DNA of 64,000 nucleotides from Cerrena zonata (Eukaryota; Basidiomycota; Agaricomycetes; Polyporales; Cerrenaceae), in contig JASBNA010000005.1 of NCBI GenBank assembly GCA_038087015.1, positions 1,178,001 to 1,242,000 on the forward strand, given 5' to 3'. Of this stretch, positions 34,721 through 45,843 are shown in pieces. Both the position numbers and the translations under genes were made by a program. The notes beneath the pieces were generated by a model. That model was not told where the DNA came from. It ran no database searches and was given only the letters and a program-made list of their open reading frames with translations. Position 1 is the first letter of the stretch. Each line of letters starts with the position of its first letter.

Positions 34721-35178
34721 GAGGATGAAGACGAAGCATCATGTCGAGATGAGATTGAGGATGTGGAGAACGATGCGGCGTTTGTGCGGCCAGCACTAAT
34801 GATCGAAATGCAACCAGATACTAAATGTTACTGAAAACTGGTATAAACGATTGAACATTTTTGTGTTCTGGATATTTGTGCGAGGGAACATAGCGGTTTG
34901 TACTACGAAAGAAAGATGAGCAAGAGAATCGAATATAAAAACGAACCAGGGTATCCTGGAGATAAACAGCAAAGAGATTGTTAAATGTCCAACCCGAAGG
35001 ATGAGTTTTGCACTTCAACGGAAAGAGTCCTGGAGGATATGGAACGTAAGGAGTCATGAAAAATCGTAAGGGTGTCGCAACATAACAAAAGGAGGTGGAA
35101 GAAGACCTGAATAATGCGACAAGTTAACAGCGACTACTATAGTTTGACGAGCGTGCTCACTATGACAAAACACATCGC
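34721..35178. other. Interior spacer, no gene seen
   Basis: Lies between the second secreted protein and the convergent SUR7/PalI-like gene. Nothing coding recognised. Confidence 0.45.
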
Positions 35179-35931
35179 TTAATAGCGATAGTACTTGCGG
35201 TAGCCACAACAGCGACAAGCTACGGCACTGAGCAGGATAACTGAGAACCATGTGCAAGCAACACCAGCCACCACCATCCATACACCGTTACCCCAGCCAA
35301 CAGTAACGATACCACTAGTGAGGTTGCTCACTCTGTCTCTTGCAACAATTGTTAACGCGAGATCAGCAGCGAGTACGACACTAGAGACGATTGCCGTCAC
35401 GACGGTAATCAGGAGTGAGAGGATCGACATGCAATGCGAGGCCAGGAATAGTGAGGTGAACATGCCCAAGAACGCCAAGCCTGCACACACCGGGTGCAGG
35501 ACGAGCAGGACAGTGAGCCCTTTGAGGACACTGTTCGCCAATTCAGGGTGTCCTGTCAACGCTAGGAGGTCTTCAGGGATATCGTATCCCAACCGCGGCG
35601 ACGTACAAGAACCATCGTTCTCAAAAACGGTTGGAAGGTTCAGGTTACTGCTCGCACAGAAACCCCACACTCCGAAACGAATGTCGGTGGCGATGCTGGT
35701 CTGGGGTTGACCTTCTTGCACACCAAAGTCGAATATGAAGAGGTAGATGGGTTTGATGATCGGTATTGAGATGGCGACGAGGAGGAATAAAACGAATGAC
35801 GCGAGCAGGAACAGGAAAGCGAATATTGATGTCCCTCGGTATGCTACGAGTGGTCGAGCGGGATGGTGATGGTGATGGTGAGCATGATGACTTTGATGAC
35901 TGTGACGAGGGTTTTGCAGATGAGCTGACAT
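35179..35931 (-). CDS. SUR7/PalI-family four-pass membrane protein
   Basis: A single-exon gene of 250 residues starting at the ATG at 35931. The N-terminus is His-rich (HSHQSHHAHHHHHHPARP). Four hydrophobic segments follow: about residues 36-62 (IFAFLFLLASFVLFLLVAIS), 145-170, 175-205 and 215-240. The first extracellular loop holds FGVWGFC and a second Cys about 17 residues on, the G-W/F-G-x-C...C signature of SUR7/PalI (Rim9) proteins. These act at the plasma membrane in eisosome organisation or the Rim/Pal ambient-pH pathway. The C-terminus is short and Cys/Tyr-rich. Assignment to Sur7 or Rim9 proper is not possible by eye. Confidence 0.8.
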   Translation of the reverse strand: MSAHLQNPRHSHQSHHAHHHHHHPARPLVAYRGTSIFAFLFLLASFVLFLLVAISIPIIKPIYLFIFDFGVQEGQPQTSIATDIRFGVWGFCASSNLNLPTVFENDGSCTSPRLGYDIPEDLLALTGHPELANSVLKGLTVLLVLHPVCAGLAFLGMFTSLFLASHCMSILSLLITVVTAIVSSVVLAADLALTIVARDRVSNLTSGIVTVGWGNGVWMVVAGVACTWFSVILLSAVACRCCGYRKYYRY

Positions 35932-37118
35932 CCTTGCTTGGTCTCGATCCACGTCTACAGTCTACTCGACCACTTTGCTTTCTGGATAGTGATAGAAAAA
36001 AGGAAATGGGCGCGTCAATGTCGTGTCAAGGTCTTTATGCGTGATGCTGGCGGTGAGTGCTTGCCGTCGTAACCCGTGCGCTCACTGTTGGAAGTCAGGT
36101 TGAGCAGTCTCCCACACCTGTTGCTACATCATCCCAGTCGAGTCTTTATATCTTTTACTTCTTCCGTGCTTCCACTAACATCGAAAGGCTCGACAAGTTA
36201 GGGACACCGCCTCGTACGAAACGTCGCGCAAATTGAACTAGGCTGAACTGCCATGATGACTATATGAGGATAAGTAAGATATCTGGGCATGACTGCGGAA
36301 TCACAGCCTTCGCGGTTGAGTATTCGGGAATGTCCAATAAGTGCCTTTCCTTTCGACAGTGTTGTAACGCTGACAGGAAGAATCTCTTTATGTCTTGACC
36401 GATGTGTATGTTCCTGAACTAGCTGTTTATGCTGACCTGTTATTGCTAGAGACTACATGTCGTCCTCCCTGTTTACTCAACCTTATACCCAGCAGGATTA
36501 TTTCGACTTGGCATATCTGTGAGAAGACTATATTTTCAATAGACAACCAAAGTTTCTCCGAATCTTTCGGCTCACGAAAACAGTTCTCACCGCCGGGATG
36601 ATATACGATGAAGAACGAAGACTTAGGTTCAGTCACTTCGTTTTATCCGACAATCGCAACAAAACCTTTCATTCTTTCCCAGTGTTGTTTTCCAATACCG
36701 CGTCTACGTCACTTTCGGACTTCTTTTTGCACAGGTACAATATCCTTAGATTCGTAATCCTAACGCAATCTACACCATGTCAGTATCTTATCCCATCCTC
36801 GATGTAAAGAAGGTTCACACCTGTTCACACTCCTCGATCCGAAACGTCCGAGCCGTTAACGGTACACCATCTGATCCTTACAAGGTCCAAACTATCTCCG
36901 TCAACTCTGTTTGCTCTTATCGACTCACCATACAGATAAGCTCTTGTGTCCCTTTTGTAACTGATCTCTCTGCTCGAATGTAGACTTCGAAAGCGGCCCG
37001 TATTGCTTATACACGAATCGTGTTAAAAGGGTCCTCTTGGCCTTGATAGCCTGAAAGACCCACTCCTTGATCCTTCACAATCCGCAGCACTTCGTTGAAG
37101 GTACAGGTTAAGCCGGTC
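35932..37118. other. Interior intergenic region, no gene seen
   Basis: Divergent gap of about 1.2 kb between the SUR7/PalI-like gene and the transporter, so it should contain both promoters. No TATA box or repeat stands out, and frames of 60-90 codons have no support. Confidence 0.45.
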
Positions 37119-39679
37119 ATGTCCAGTATAGCCTCACTCGCAACTTCTGAGAAACACGAGAAGAATGACGTTCGATTTGATAAACTGGAACCCGTAGACG
37201 AAGGCAATCTCCATGAGGCGGAAGTCGGATATGACATTTATCTGGAGGCGAAAGAAGGTCTCGAGTGGGACGCTGAGGAAGAGAAACGTGTTCTGAGAAA
37301 GATTGACTTCTGGATTCTTCCCGCTTTTTGCCTCACACAGGGACTCGCGTTTCTTGACAAGACAGCATTGAATTATGGAAACCTCTTTGGAATGCAGAAG
37401 TACGTTCAACGTCTGATTTAGTGACATACAAATATGTCTAACTCACCGACTGATCAGGGATTTGCATACCCATGGCGACCAATTTGTGCGTGAATGTCTT
37501 CACTAACATACTGAGATACACACCGCTATTCTCAGAGCTGGTTTGCGAGCGCATTCTATCTTGGTATGCTCCCTGGACTCCATTCGATAGTTTGGTACTC
37601 ATTTGTTACAGGATATCTTGTTTCTGCCGAGCCATCAACATGGCTCCTACAAAGATACCCAACGGGAAAGGTCATGGGTATTGTCTGTTTCTTTTGGGGT
37701 ATTGTAGTAATGTATATGGCCGTTTTCAACACCAATAACGCTAGGAGATCTGACTTCTCATCAGGACCACTGCCGCTTGCCGCTCCTTCGCCGGTGCTCT
37801 TGTGAATAGAATTGTTCTAGGGTCCTTGGAGGCGGTTGTAACGTAAGATCTCTTACTTCCAATCCCAAGTATCTCGTAAGACTCAAATTACGTGCTAAGT
37901 CCTGGCTTGGGTCTTATGACGCCATTCTGGTGGACATTACAGGTGGGTTCTCTTATTGTTCCAGTCTTTTGACAATTTGAGAGTTATTTCCCTATCATAG
38001 GAACAACCAGTACGACATCTTTCATGGTATTGTTTTAACGGAGTTGCTGGTATAGTTGGCGACTTTCTCTCCTATGGTTTGGGTCACGTCACAGATGCTA
38101 AGGTACCCAACTGGGCCTTGATTTTCTTGGTAGGTACAGGCTGTAGTCGGATATCTTCACAACCTTATGACGTGGATGAATAGGTTCTGGGTGGGTTTAC
38201 GACACTTTGGGGAACCTACCTATTTTTCTTCCTCCCCGACTCTCCAGTTGAGGCGCATTTTCTGAACCAACGGGAAAAGGCTATCGCTATCAAGCGGGTT
38301 GCGGGAAACAGAGTAGGTTGATATTATAATATCGTAATCCCCTCTTTCATGATGTAAAGAATACTAACGATTTGGCTGTTACTTCTAGACTGGGATCAAG
38401 AACAAACAATTCAAAGTCTACCAGATGAAACAAGCCTTCCTCGATCCAAAGACATACTTTTTATTCTTCGCAGCTGTGGCAGCTCAGATCGTATGTCCGT
38501 TTCTACGTTTTGGACTAAAGTTCTGATACAAAGTGTTTGAATCCCAGCCAAATGGTGTTACAACGAACTTCTCAAGTATCATCATCAAGAGTATGGGCTT
38601 CACCCAATTCCAAACCGTCCTCCTAGACATCCCTTCTAGCATCTTGCAAATCGTCTCGCTTGTTGGGAGTGGGTACCTCGCTGGAAAGTTTCCAAATAGC
38701 CGTGCGATTATGATGGCAAGTCTTTAGTTCCCTACTATTTAAACATCGTCTTCTGTTGTAGATGGTCTAACCCTCGACCTCCTATTGTTAGTTCATCGGT
38801 AACTCGGTCTGCATTATTGCAGCAGCAGTATTGACTTATGGCCCTAAAGACGAGAAATGGGGGTGAGTCTTGTATTATAACCTATACTCATGTTTGCCTA
38901 TGCATATGACGTTTATTCTGTATTAGTCGTTTAGTTGCGTTCTGGTTCACCGCGTTCGCTTCTGTCGGATTTTCTTTGTCTCTTGTTATGGTGTCGGCGG
39001 TATGCGATTCACACATTTCTCTCTCTTGGTCATGAACTGAGTGCAATGTCAATTGAAGAATGTCGGCGGTTTCACGAAGAGACAAGTGACTGCAGCAGTC
39101 ACATTTATGGTGAGTGCGACTTGTGCCATGTAGATATAATTCGTCTCATCCTCTATTGACAGGGATATTGCGTGAGTTTCGGAATGTTTCGTATTATATC
39201 TTATTCACTGTAATCAACACTTTGCATAGATTGGGGTATGTCAATATCCTGTTCTGATAGCTCTACTTTCTGACTGAGCTATCTGCTCAACATCAGAATA
39301 TCGCTGGTCCTCATGTCGTCATTGATACCGAAGCAGACGTCGGGTTCCCAACCGCGACCAAGGCTATGATGGCAGGGTATACCCGTTGACCTTCAATTTA
39401 TTGTCAAAACGTTAAAGATATTATCATCTCTAGATACACCGTTAAGACCGGATGTCATCTCATTCTCGGATTATACATGTGGTATGAGAACTGCAGACGA
39501 GATAAGCTCGCTGCGAAGGAGGGTTACGCCTTGCCCGAGGCGGAAAGAAATAAACTAGCTGAGGAAGCGGGAATGGTGAGTAAAAGCGGAATCTCTTAGA
39601 ATGGCTGGCTGACGATGATGACTCCTTTGAGAATGATGTTACCGAAGCTGATAATAAATGGTTCCGTTATGTGTTGTAA
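37119..39679 (+). CDS. Dal5-like major facilitator (anion:cation symporter / allantoate permease family)
   Basis: A plasma-membrane permease of the MFS ACS family, whose fungal members move allantoate, nicotinate, vitamins or other organic anions. Roughly fifteen exons, all joinable in frame, give about 500 residues. Diagnostic pieces are KIDFWILPAFCLTQGLAFLD (TM1), SAEPSTWLLQRYPTGKVMGI, LGSLEAVVTPGLGLMTPFWW, FNGVAGIVGDFLSYGLGHV, LIFLVLGGFTTLWGTYLFFF and FLPDSPVEA. Later segments are TKRQVTAAVTFMGYCIGNIA and a C-terminus ending DNKWFRYVL. The intron after IMM near 38714 begins GC (ATG|GCAAGT). No frameshift was found, in contrast to several housekeeping genes in the window. The gene lies wholly inside the inverted repeat. 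The substrate is unknown. Confidence 0.88.
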
Positions 39680-40014
39680 TACAAGACTCTTCATAGGTTC
39701 AATCAATTGTTATTTATCTTTCAACCATGTCTGAACATCGGACATATAATCAAATAAGTACTTCACATCGTGAAGGGCTATTCAAATATCGATGAAGAAT
39801 ATGTCGAATAGTTCATACTTCGTTCGATTCGAACATTTGTTCGTCCGATAGAAGTATCATTAAGCCGTACAACTAATATATTGAACATGTACAAGGTATT
39901 TCAGACAAAGGTCCCTCCGTTCGTACGTAACACAACCGTCCGACTTACCCTTTACCCCACCCCTAGTCAGCCTCCCGGAATCAAATAGTTTGAGGTTCGC
40001 GCCGTTGGTTTCGT

Positions 40015-40670
40015 CCCCGCACAAGGCGAGGAGTACTTATCCCAGGGACCACGGAAAGGTCGGCGCTGGACAACTTGTATGCCCTCCCCAGGAACCTGTA
40101 AAAAAACCAAAGAGCACGTCAGTACTAGTCTCTTAAGGTGCTTGAGGGTCTTGACGATCTTGAGGTTTGGTCATTTAGTTTCTTCCCCTGCAGGCGATGT
40201 CCAGCCGTCTTCAAGCTGGGGAGTACTTATCCCGAGGACCGCGTAAAGGTAGACCAGGACAATTTGCGACAATTTGCAATGCCCCCCTCGGGGCCTAGAA
40301 AACAAAAAGTAACAGTCAGTACTGGTCTCTTAAGGTGCTTGAGGATCTTGAGGGTCTTGAAGTTTGGTCATTCAGTTTCTTCCCCTGCAAGCAATGTCAG
40401 CCGTCTTGAAGCTGGGGAGTACTTATCCCGAGGACCGCGTAAAGGTAGACCAGGACAGCTTGCTATGCCCCCCTCGGGAACCTGTAGAAAAGAATAATAT
40501 GTCAGTACTAGTCGCTTGAGGATCTTGAGGGTCTTGAGGTTTGGTCATTTAGTTTCTTTCCCCTGCAAGCTATGTCAGCCGTCTTGAAGCTGGGGAGTAC
40601 TTATCCCGAGGACCGCGTAAAGGTAGACACAGGACAGTTTGCTATGCCCCCCTCGGGAACCTGTAAAATA
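40015..40670 (-). repeat. Tandem units of the right arm
   Basis: Reverse-strand copies of the splice-acceptor-like cores lie near 40646, 40467, 40283 and 40082 (ATGCCCCCCTCGGGAACCTG on the plus strand). Spacing and order mirror the left arm, with the most diverged unit again innermost. Frames up to 119 codons on the plus strand are by-products of the repeat. Confidence 0.85.
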
Positions 40671-40714
40671 AACGAGTATCAGTTAGTAGGAGAGGCGAGG
40701 GTGTGTGGGTGTGG

Positions 40715-40930
40715 GAGAGCGTGAGGTAGAGGTAGAGGTAGAGGTAGAGGTAGAGGTAGAGGTAGAGGTAGAGGTAGAGGTAGAGGTAGAGGTAGAGGTA
40801 GAGGTAGAGGTAGAGGTAGAGAGAGAGAGAGAGAGGTAGAGAGAGAGGTAGAGAGAGAGAGAGAGAGGTAGAGAGAGAGGTAGAGAGAGAGGTAGAGAGA
40901 GAGAGAGAGAGGTAGAGAGAGAGAGAAGGG
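40715..40930. repeat. (GGTAGA)n / (GA)n microsatellite
   Basis: A near-perfect hexamer GGTAGA repeats about 16 times from about 40722 to 40820, then degenerates into GAGA runs with interspersed GGTAGA. This is the expanded version of the left-arm tract. Frames through it encode only Leu-Pro or Arg-Gly/Glu repeats. Confidence 0.95.
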
Positions 40931-41665
40931 GGAGGGTGGGCGGAGGTTAGGAAGGGGGGGTGGGCGGAGGTAGGAAGAGAGAGGATGACGAGGAGAGAGC
41001 GAGAGCGAGAGAGAAGAGGATATGAAAAGGGGAGGAGTGTGTGGGTTGGGAGGAGGAGGAATAAGTGGGGAGAGAGGAGGTAAGGTGGCGGGATGGTAGT
41101 GGTATGGGATGAAGAGAGAAGTGAGGATGAACCTACGAGCGGGGGTCATTTTATGCTTGGTGGGGGAGGCTGACTGCTTGTGTCTGCAAACGAACATACC
41201 TACCTACCTTCCTAAATTGGATACGACCGTCAGCCTCACACTGGCAGAGGGCCTGCAACTGTGTATGATTATGATACACATCGACATCAAATTCAATGTA
41301 TCTAATATACTGGTGTTCGGTTGATGATTAGTGTATTGATATTCCGTGTAGCAACTCGTATTTTTATCCGTGTAGTCGTTTTACATTAATCTGTCTAGAG
41401 TCAATAGCGGCCTCTACTCGTAACTTTGGACCAGTATTCTCCGAAGTCTACGCCTTCCATAAACGGATAGAGGGCGCTTGCTCTTTGTTCTCGCGGGTGG
41501 CGCGTCCAATTGACCGAAAGTGCGAGTGGCCACTGCCAAAACAACTCTTTGTTTTGTATTCCACACCACATTGTGACACCACAACTTAACATCCTACCAC
41601 TATTTCTATCACTGCTCTATCCAAATCACCCACGAGCTCCAACAAATACTCCATCTCCAGACGAC

Positions 41666-43313
41666 ATGGATCGCCCTCAACTCGAGAAACTAACCGTTAA
41701 ACAACTGCATGTGTATGCACACGTGAGTACCCAGTCATCATCGTCATCGTTTCTGTTCATTTATTCATTGTACGCGTAGCAATATGAGATCAAGATAGGC
41801 AAGAAGAGAAAAGGAGAACTCATTGATGAGTTGCTCGTTAAACACCCACATGGGGTGCCAGAGTAAGGACCTTGTTCTTCGTTGAACAATAAGACACTGA
41901 TATTCTATTCACCGGTAGACTTAAAAAGACCAAGGCTAAGTCCAAGGCTAAACCCAAGACTGGGAAGTCCAGTCGGAAATCGAAGAGCTCTGCGAAAGCT
42001 TCGCCCAGTCCGGAGGTCGAGGCTGTCGACGATGTCGATGTGAAGCCAGAAGATGTTGCTCCGCAGGACGTTGAGGAAGTTCCACCACAAGAAGTAGTGG
42101 AAGAGACGATTGAAGACGTAGTTGAAGAAAAAGTCCAAGAGGTAATTGAAGAGACCTTCGAAGAGGTCGCGCATCAGTCCCCGTCGTCACGACCAGAGCC
42201 GCTACCACAGTCGCGTTCGTCGTCGCCAATGTTGAGTTTGCCAGTGGCAAATACTTCCTCTCAGCCATTCCCAGAAACAGAACAACTCCAACAGTTGTCT
42301 CGTCGTCGTTCGCCGACAGCCGGAGAGATGACAACTCCGAGTGAGTACCTTCGTTGATCCTCGAGACATTGAAGGATATTTATTGAGGTTGTGATTAGTG
42401 CGTATGTCGCGAAGAGCAGAGAAACAACCAGAGAGGTCTGCTCCCGTCCCACCAGGAGGACCAATTGCCGACCCATCTACAACGCGGGGCCAACACCCAA
42501 AAATGTCTCTGTCTGCGCTCATTATCCAAGGCACAGAGTCTAATTTGACCAGCAGTCAACCCTCGATCAGAACCTCTGAAATAGAGGAGGCGAATCGAGT
42601 CGAAGCCCTAGCTTCATCTGCCTCGCCGGATACGAGTGAAGTACCAACCGAAGTTCCAACTGAAACGGCATCGATCAGCAAGACTGGGGGTGGTGGTGAG
42701 GACGTCGGACGACCGATGCTTCCTGGCATGGTTGATAATAGCCTGACGGCGTGTCTCGAGGAGCGAGGGACCGGCATCCCGCGAAGGGTTGTCTATGACG
42801 GACTCCGATATGCTACGGACCTGCAAAATACTGTCCAGCCTTTTCAAGACCTGCTTGAGAATCTAGATTCTATCCAGGAGATGGCTGTTGCGCGAATTTA
42901 TGATGCTGGTCATGGAATGACCATGGTCGGCCAAATACGTGGTCTTGTGGAGGAAATTGCAATGGAGTGGACGGCAGGCTTGAAAGCGACGGGCAAGGAT
43001 CAGTTGAGCAGAAGATTATTAAGAGAGTGGAGACCTCGAACAGAGGAAGATGACGAGGAAAGTGAGAATGAAGAGGAGGAAGAGGACGATTGGCAGTACG
43101 TTTTCTGTTATACGTGTCTAGAGCTCTTGCTGATGATTATCGTTCCACAGAGATAGCGATGCAGATGATTCCAATGCGCTTTGTCTGGACGGCATACAGC
43201 ACAGGGGAAAGAAGCGAGCCAGGATAGAATATGAGGAAGAAGATGATTCAGAGGAAGAAGAGGAAGAGCAGGAGGAACGAGAGGTGCGGCCGATGAAACG
43301 AATGCGCTCATAG
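41666..43313 (+). CDS. SAP-domain acidic nuclear-type protein
   Basis: Five exons (41666-41722, 41780-41862, 41919-42340, 42399-43095, 43151-43313) close to 473 residues. Residues 1-47 form a SAP-like motif: LEKLTVKQLHVYAHQYEIKI then GKKRKGELIDELLVKH. A Lys/Ser-rich segment (KKTKAKSKAKPKTGKSSRKS) and a Glu/Val-rich repeat stretch (EEVPPQEVVEETIEDVVEEK) follow. A predicted helical region at about 285-370 includes LRYATDLQNTVQPFQDLLEN and MVGQIRGLVEEIAMEW. The tail is strongly acidic (EEEDDSEEEEEEQEE) and ends in basic RPMKRMRS. It shares its plan with the gene at 24635-26675. DNA or chromatin binding is inferred from the SAP motif. Confidence 0.78.
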
Positions 43314-43655
43314 ATTCAGCGTGTTCCTGTAGTTTTGTTTGCTTGCTGTATATACCCTCTTGCTTCGTGATACCCATATTTCCAGTACATAGTCTTCCTC
43401 GTTCAATAGAAAAGCCATAAGCCAAGATGCAGAGTGATTTCGTACGTTAGTGCAAGCTGGATGACCGTGACTCGGGGTGGGCAAGATCGTCTTGCTCGTC
43501 TTGCGGCGTGACATCTTGTCACACTGTGTGATTCATACCGTCACATCTTGGTAGCGTAACGCTCGAGTCGACGAGCTCAGGGTGAGCACCTTGAACTTGA
43601 ACCCGAACCACCTCCCTATCATCTGTATATATCCCCATAATCCCCTACGACAACA

Positions 43656-45843
43656 ATGGCTTACGGTCTGGAAATGGGAAACGAGCGTACAACCGCGATA
43701 ACAGTACGGTTACTACCCTCTTTTTTAATGGATTTACAATCTGACCTATTTGTTTTCAGAAACGAATCCAAGAGGAGCTAATGAAGCGGGGTTGGGCCTT
43801 TGAAGAGGGTGAGTTCTTTCTGTCTGTGTAAGAGTGTATATATTGACGGTACGATGAATAGCGGACACCGTAATGGCGGAGTACTGTGTGATTATGATAA
43901 TCAACAACAAGACACATGGTGAGCAATTCTCGGTCACTGGGCAAATCAGCTTCCTAACCCCCGCTTAGCCCAGGTCCTCGCCGAGCTCAATGATTGTAAG
44001 TCGCATCCTTAGGTTAGAATGAGTATGTTGCTAAAGTTATTTCGAAATAAGTGGTTGGCACATTGTTTGGTACGTCTTACGACACCCTACGTCACACACT
44101 CTCTCTAACCCCTCCTCCAGAACCCGATTTTGTTGACTGGCTATTCGAAATCGTTGAAGGAGCTGCTCCAGAAAACGCAGCTCCTCCGCCACCAGAACCC
44201 AAACAAGCTCCTACCACTCCCTCCCGTGAAGCACCCCCGCACGTCCAAAATGACAACTCGAGACGTCCGCCACAAGCCCCAAGAGCGCCCCTCTATCAAC
44301 AAGCCATCTCGCAAGCGTTACCTTCGTCTTCACCGAATGACAGGAAGCGTACAAGATCTCAATCGCCTGCTCAGTCATCAAAGATTCGACGGACCGATCT
44401 TCCAACCGGTCCAAGGGCTATGTACAGAGATAGTCATGACCAACCTAGCGGTAGCTCAAGAAGTCTTCTCGATCGTGTAGGCCCCAGGAACGGCCCCCCG
44501 CATGGCAACTTCCCCAACAACCAAAGTCGAAATGATCATATTCAACAACGGATCGACAACATTACGAATGGGCCTCAACCTGACCTACCAATGATGATGA
44601 ATCCTCCGTTCCCGATGAACGGCATCCCGCCAATGGACATGAATGCGATGGCTGGAATGACGAATCCGTTGATGTTGCAGGAGGTGATGATGAACCAGAT
44701 GGCGTTGATGTCGCAAATGGCGGGAGCTTTGGGGATGATGAACCAGGGTGTGCCGATGATGAATGGAGGTTTCCCGGTACAGCCTGGTATGGGTGGGGAT
44801 GCCGCTGGGTTCAATGCGAATGGACAACATATGGATGGCGCTGGCAGAGGTCGGGGAAGAGGACGAGGTGGTCCGCCTGGTAGAGGTCGTGGTGGAAGGG
44901 GAGGTCCGCCTCAGGGTGATCGTAACGTCTCAAATCAAGGCGATTCGAACGGCTCAACCTCTGGTCCTACTAATGCAGCAGAATCTTCCGCTGCATCTGC
45001 ATCGGCTCCCAAAGCGACTCTTCACGCACCCACACCGGTAGCTGCTCCGACGCCTTCATCTGCAACGACAGGACGTTCAGGGTTTGTTCCCCCGGAACGA
45101 CCCCAGTCGCCGACGCTATGCAAGTTTGGTCTCAAGTGCACAAACCCACTCTGTCGTTGGTCACATCCCTCGCCGGTTGCTACCCCGGAGAGTGGTGTCG
45201 TTTTGAGTAACGATCCTTGTGACAAGGGCAAAGATTGCAAGGACAAGGATTGTATCAAGGCTCATGTTAGCCCAGCGGTACTTAACCCTGGAGGTACGTT
45301 GTCGTTCTCTATCAATCCCCGACCCGACTACTGACATGACATTTTTTATCAGCTGAACACTTGAAGCCAAACCACTATACTCCTCCAGTGACTCACCACT
45401 CCGGCCCTCATCAAGTTGCATGTCGATTCGGTAATGCTTGCACACGGGCCAACTGTACATTCCAACATCCGCACCGACAGGAACAGCCACATCGACAAAG
45501 TACTCAGCCTTGTCGATTCGGCGTTGCTTGCACTCGAGCGACGTGTACATTCCAACATCCCGAAGGACGTGTACTGCCCAATAGCTTCCACCGTGGTCTT
45601 GCCCCCACGGGCGGTATGTCTACTGTTGCGAAACCCGAAGCAGGATCAGCTAACCAGTCGAGTCCCCACAAGAGTGTTACTTTTAACAGGACGGCGTCAG
45701 GTGCTGGTAATGCATCGGCTGCATCCGAGTTGCAGAAGAAAATGAAGGAGATGGAGGAGATGAAGAATAAAGTCGCGCAAGCTGAGGCTGCTGCTGCGAG
45801 CAAGAAACAAGAAGACAACAAGTCTGTGTCCATTTCGGCGTAG
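43656..45843 (+). CDS. NAB2: Nab2-like poly(A) RNA-binding zinc-finger protein
   Basis: Nab2 binds poly(A) tails in the nucleus and couples 3' processing and export of mRNA. Seven exons (43656-43703, 43760-43808, 43862-43918, 43969-43995, 44052-44069, 44121-45293, about 45353-45843) give about 620 residues. The N-terminal helical domain reads KRIQEELMKRGWAFEEADTV and FEPDFVDWLFEIVEG, as in the Nab2 PWI-like fold. A Gln/Pro-rich and Met-rich middle (NPLMLQEVMMNQMALMSQMA) and an RGG segment (GRGRGRGRGGPPGRGRGGRG) follow. CCCH-type fingers come next: LCKFGLKCTNPLCRWSHPSP, DPCDKGKDCKDKDCIKAH, ACRFGNACTRANCTFQH and PCRFGVACTRATCTFQH. The end is a short coiled coil (KKMKEMEEMKNKVAQAEAAA). Exons 4 and 5 are only 27 and 18 nt. 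Confidence 0.88.

Larger units (their letters stand above)
30350..41378. mobile_element. Candidate fold-back-type element with ~1.55-kb inverted arms and gene cargo
   Basis: Sequence from about 30350 to 31895 is found again, inverted and diverged, at about 41378 back to 39762. Anchors: CGATTACAC versus CGACTACAC at the outer edges, ATCAACCGAAC and TTGAATTTGATGT next, GAGGCTGAC and a GGAAGGTAGGTAGGTATGTT block, four tandem cores, and finally AAATACCTTGTACATGTTCA near the inner edges. The enclosed 7.9 kb holds five genes. No transposase, recombinase or helicase is visible and I cannot find a convincing target-site duplication. It could be a non-autonomous fold-back transposon, a composite of two solo repeats inserted in opposite orientation, or an old inverted duplication. 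Confidence 0.55.
39762..41378 (-). repeat. Right arm of the large inverted repeat
   Basis: Inverted counterpart of the left arm. The inner edge is near CTTCACATCG (39762), GTCAGCCTCC lies at 39967, four tandem cores follow, then a (GGTAGA)n tract, GGAGGCTGAC at 41168, GTCAGCCTC at 41230, and the outer edge is GTGTAGTCG at 41370-41378. The (GGTAGA)n tract is longer and purer than in the left arm. Confidence 0.85.

Noticed and set aside
40138..40497. 119-codon ORF in the right arm
   Set aside because: Equivalent frames appear in each tandem unit and in the left arm with unit-length internal repeats. This is repeat structure, not an independent gene.
40679..41197. Leu-Pro repeat protein on the minus strand
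   Set aside because: It is a translation of the (GGTAGA)n/(GA)n microsatellite in the right arm.
30350..41378. Inverted repeat as a chimeric-read or assembly hairpin artefact
   Set aside because: The two arms differ by many substitutions and indels and enclose unique sequence; artefactual palindromes are identical.
30350..41378. Starship, Helitron or CACTA element
   Set aside because: No tyrosine recombinase, Rep/helicase or transposase-like reading is present, and the long tandem-unit arms do not fit those classes.
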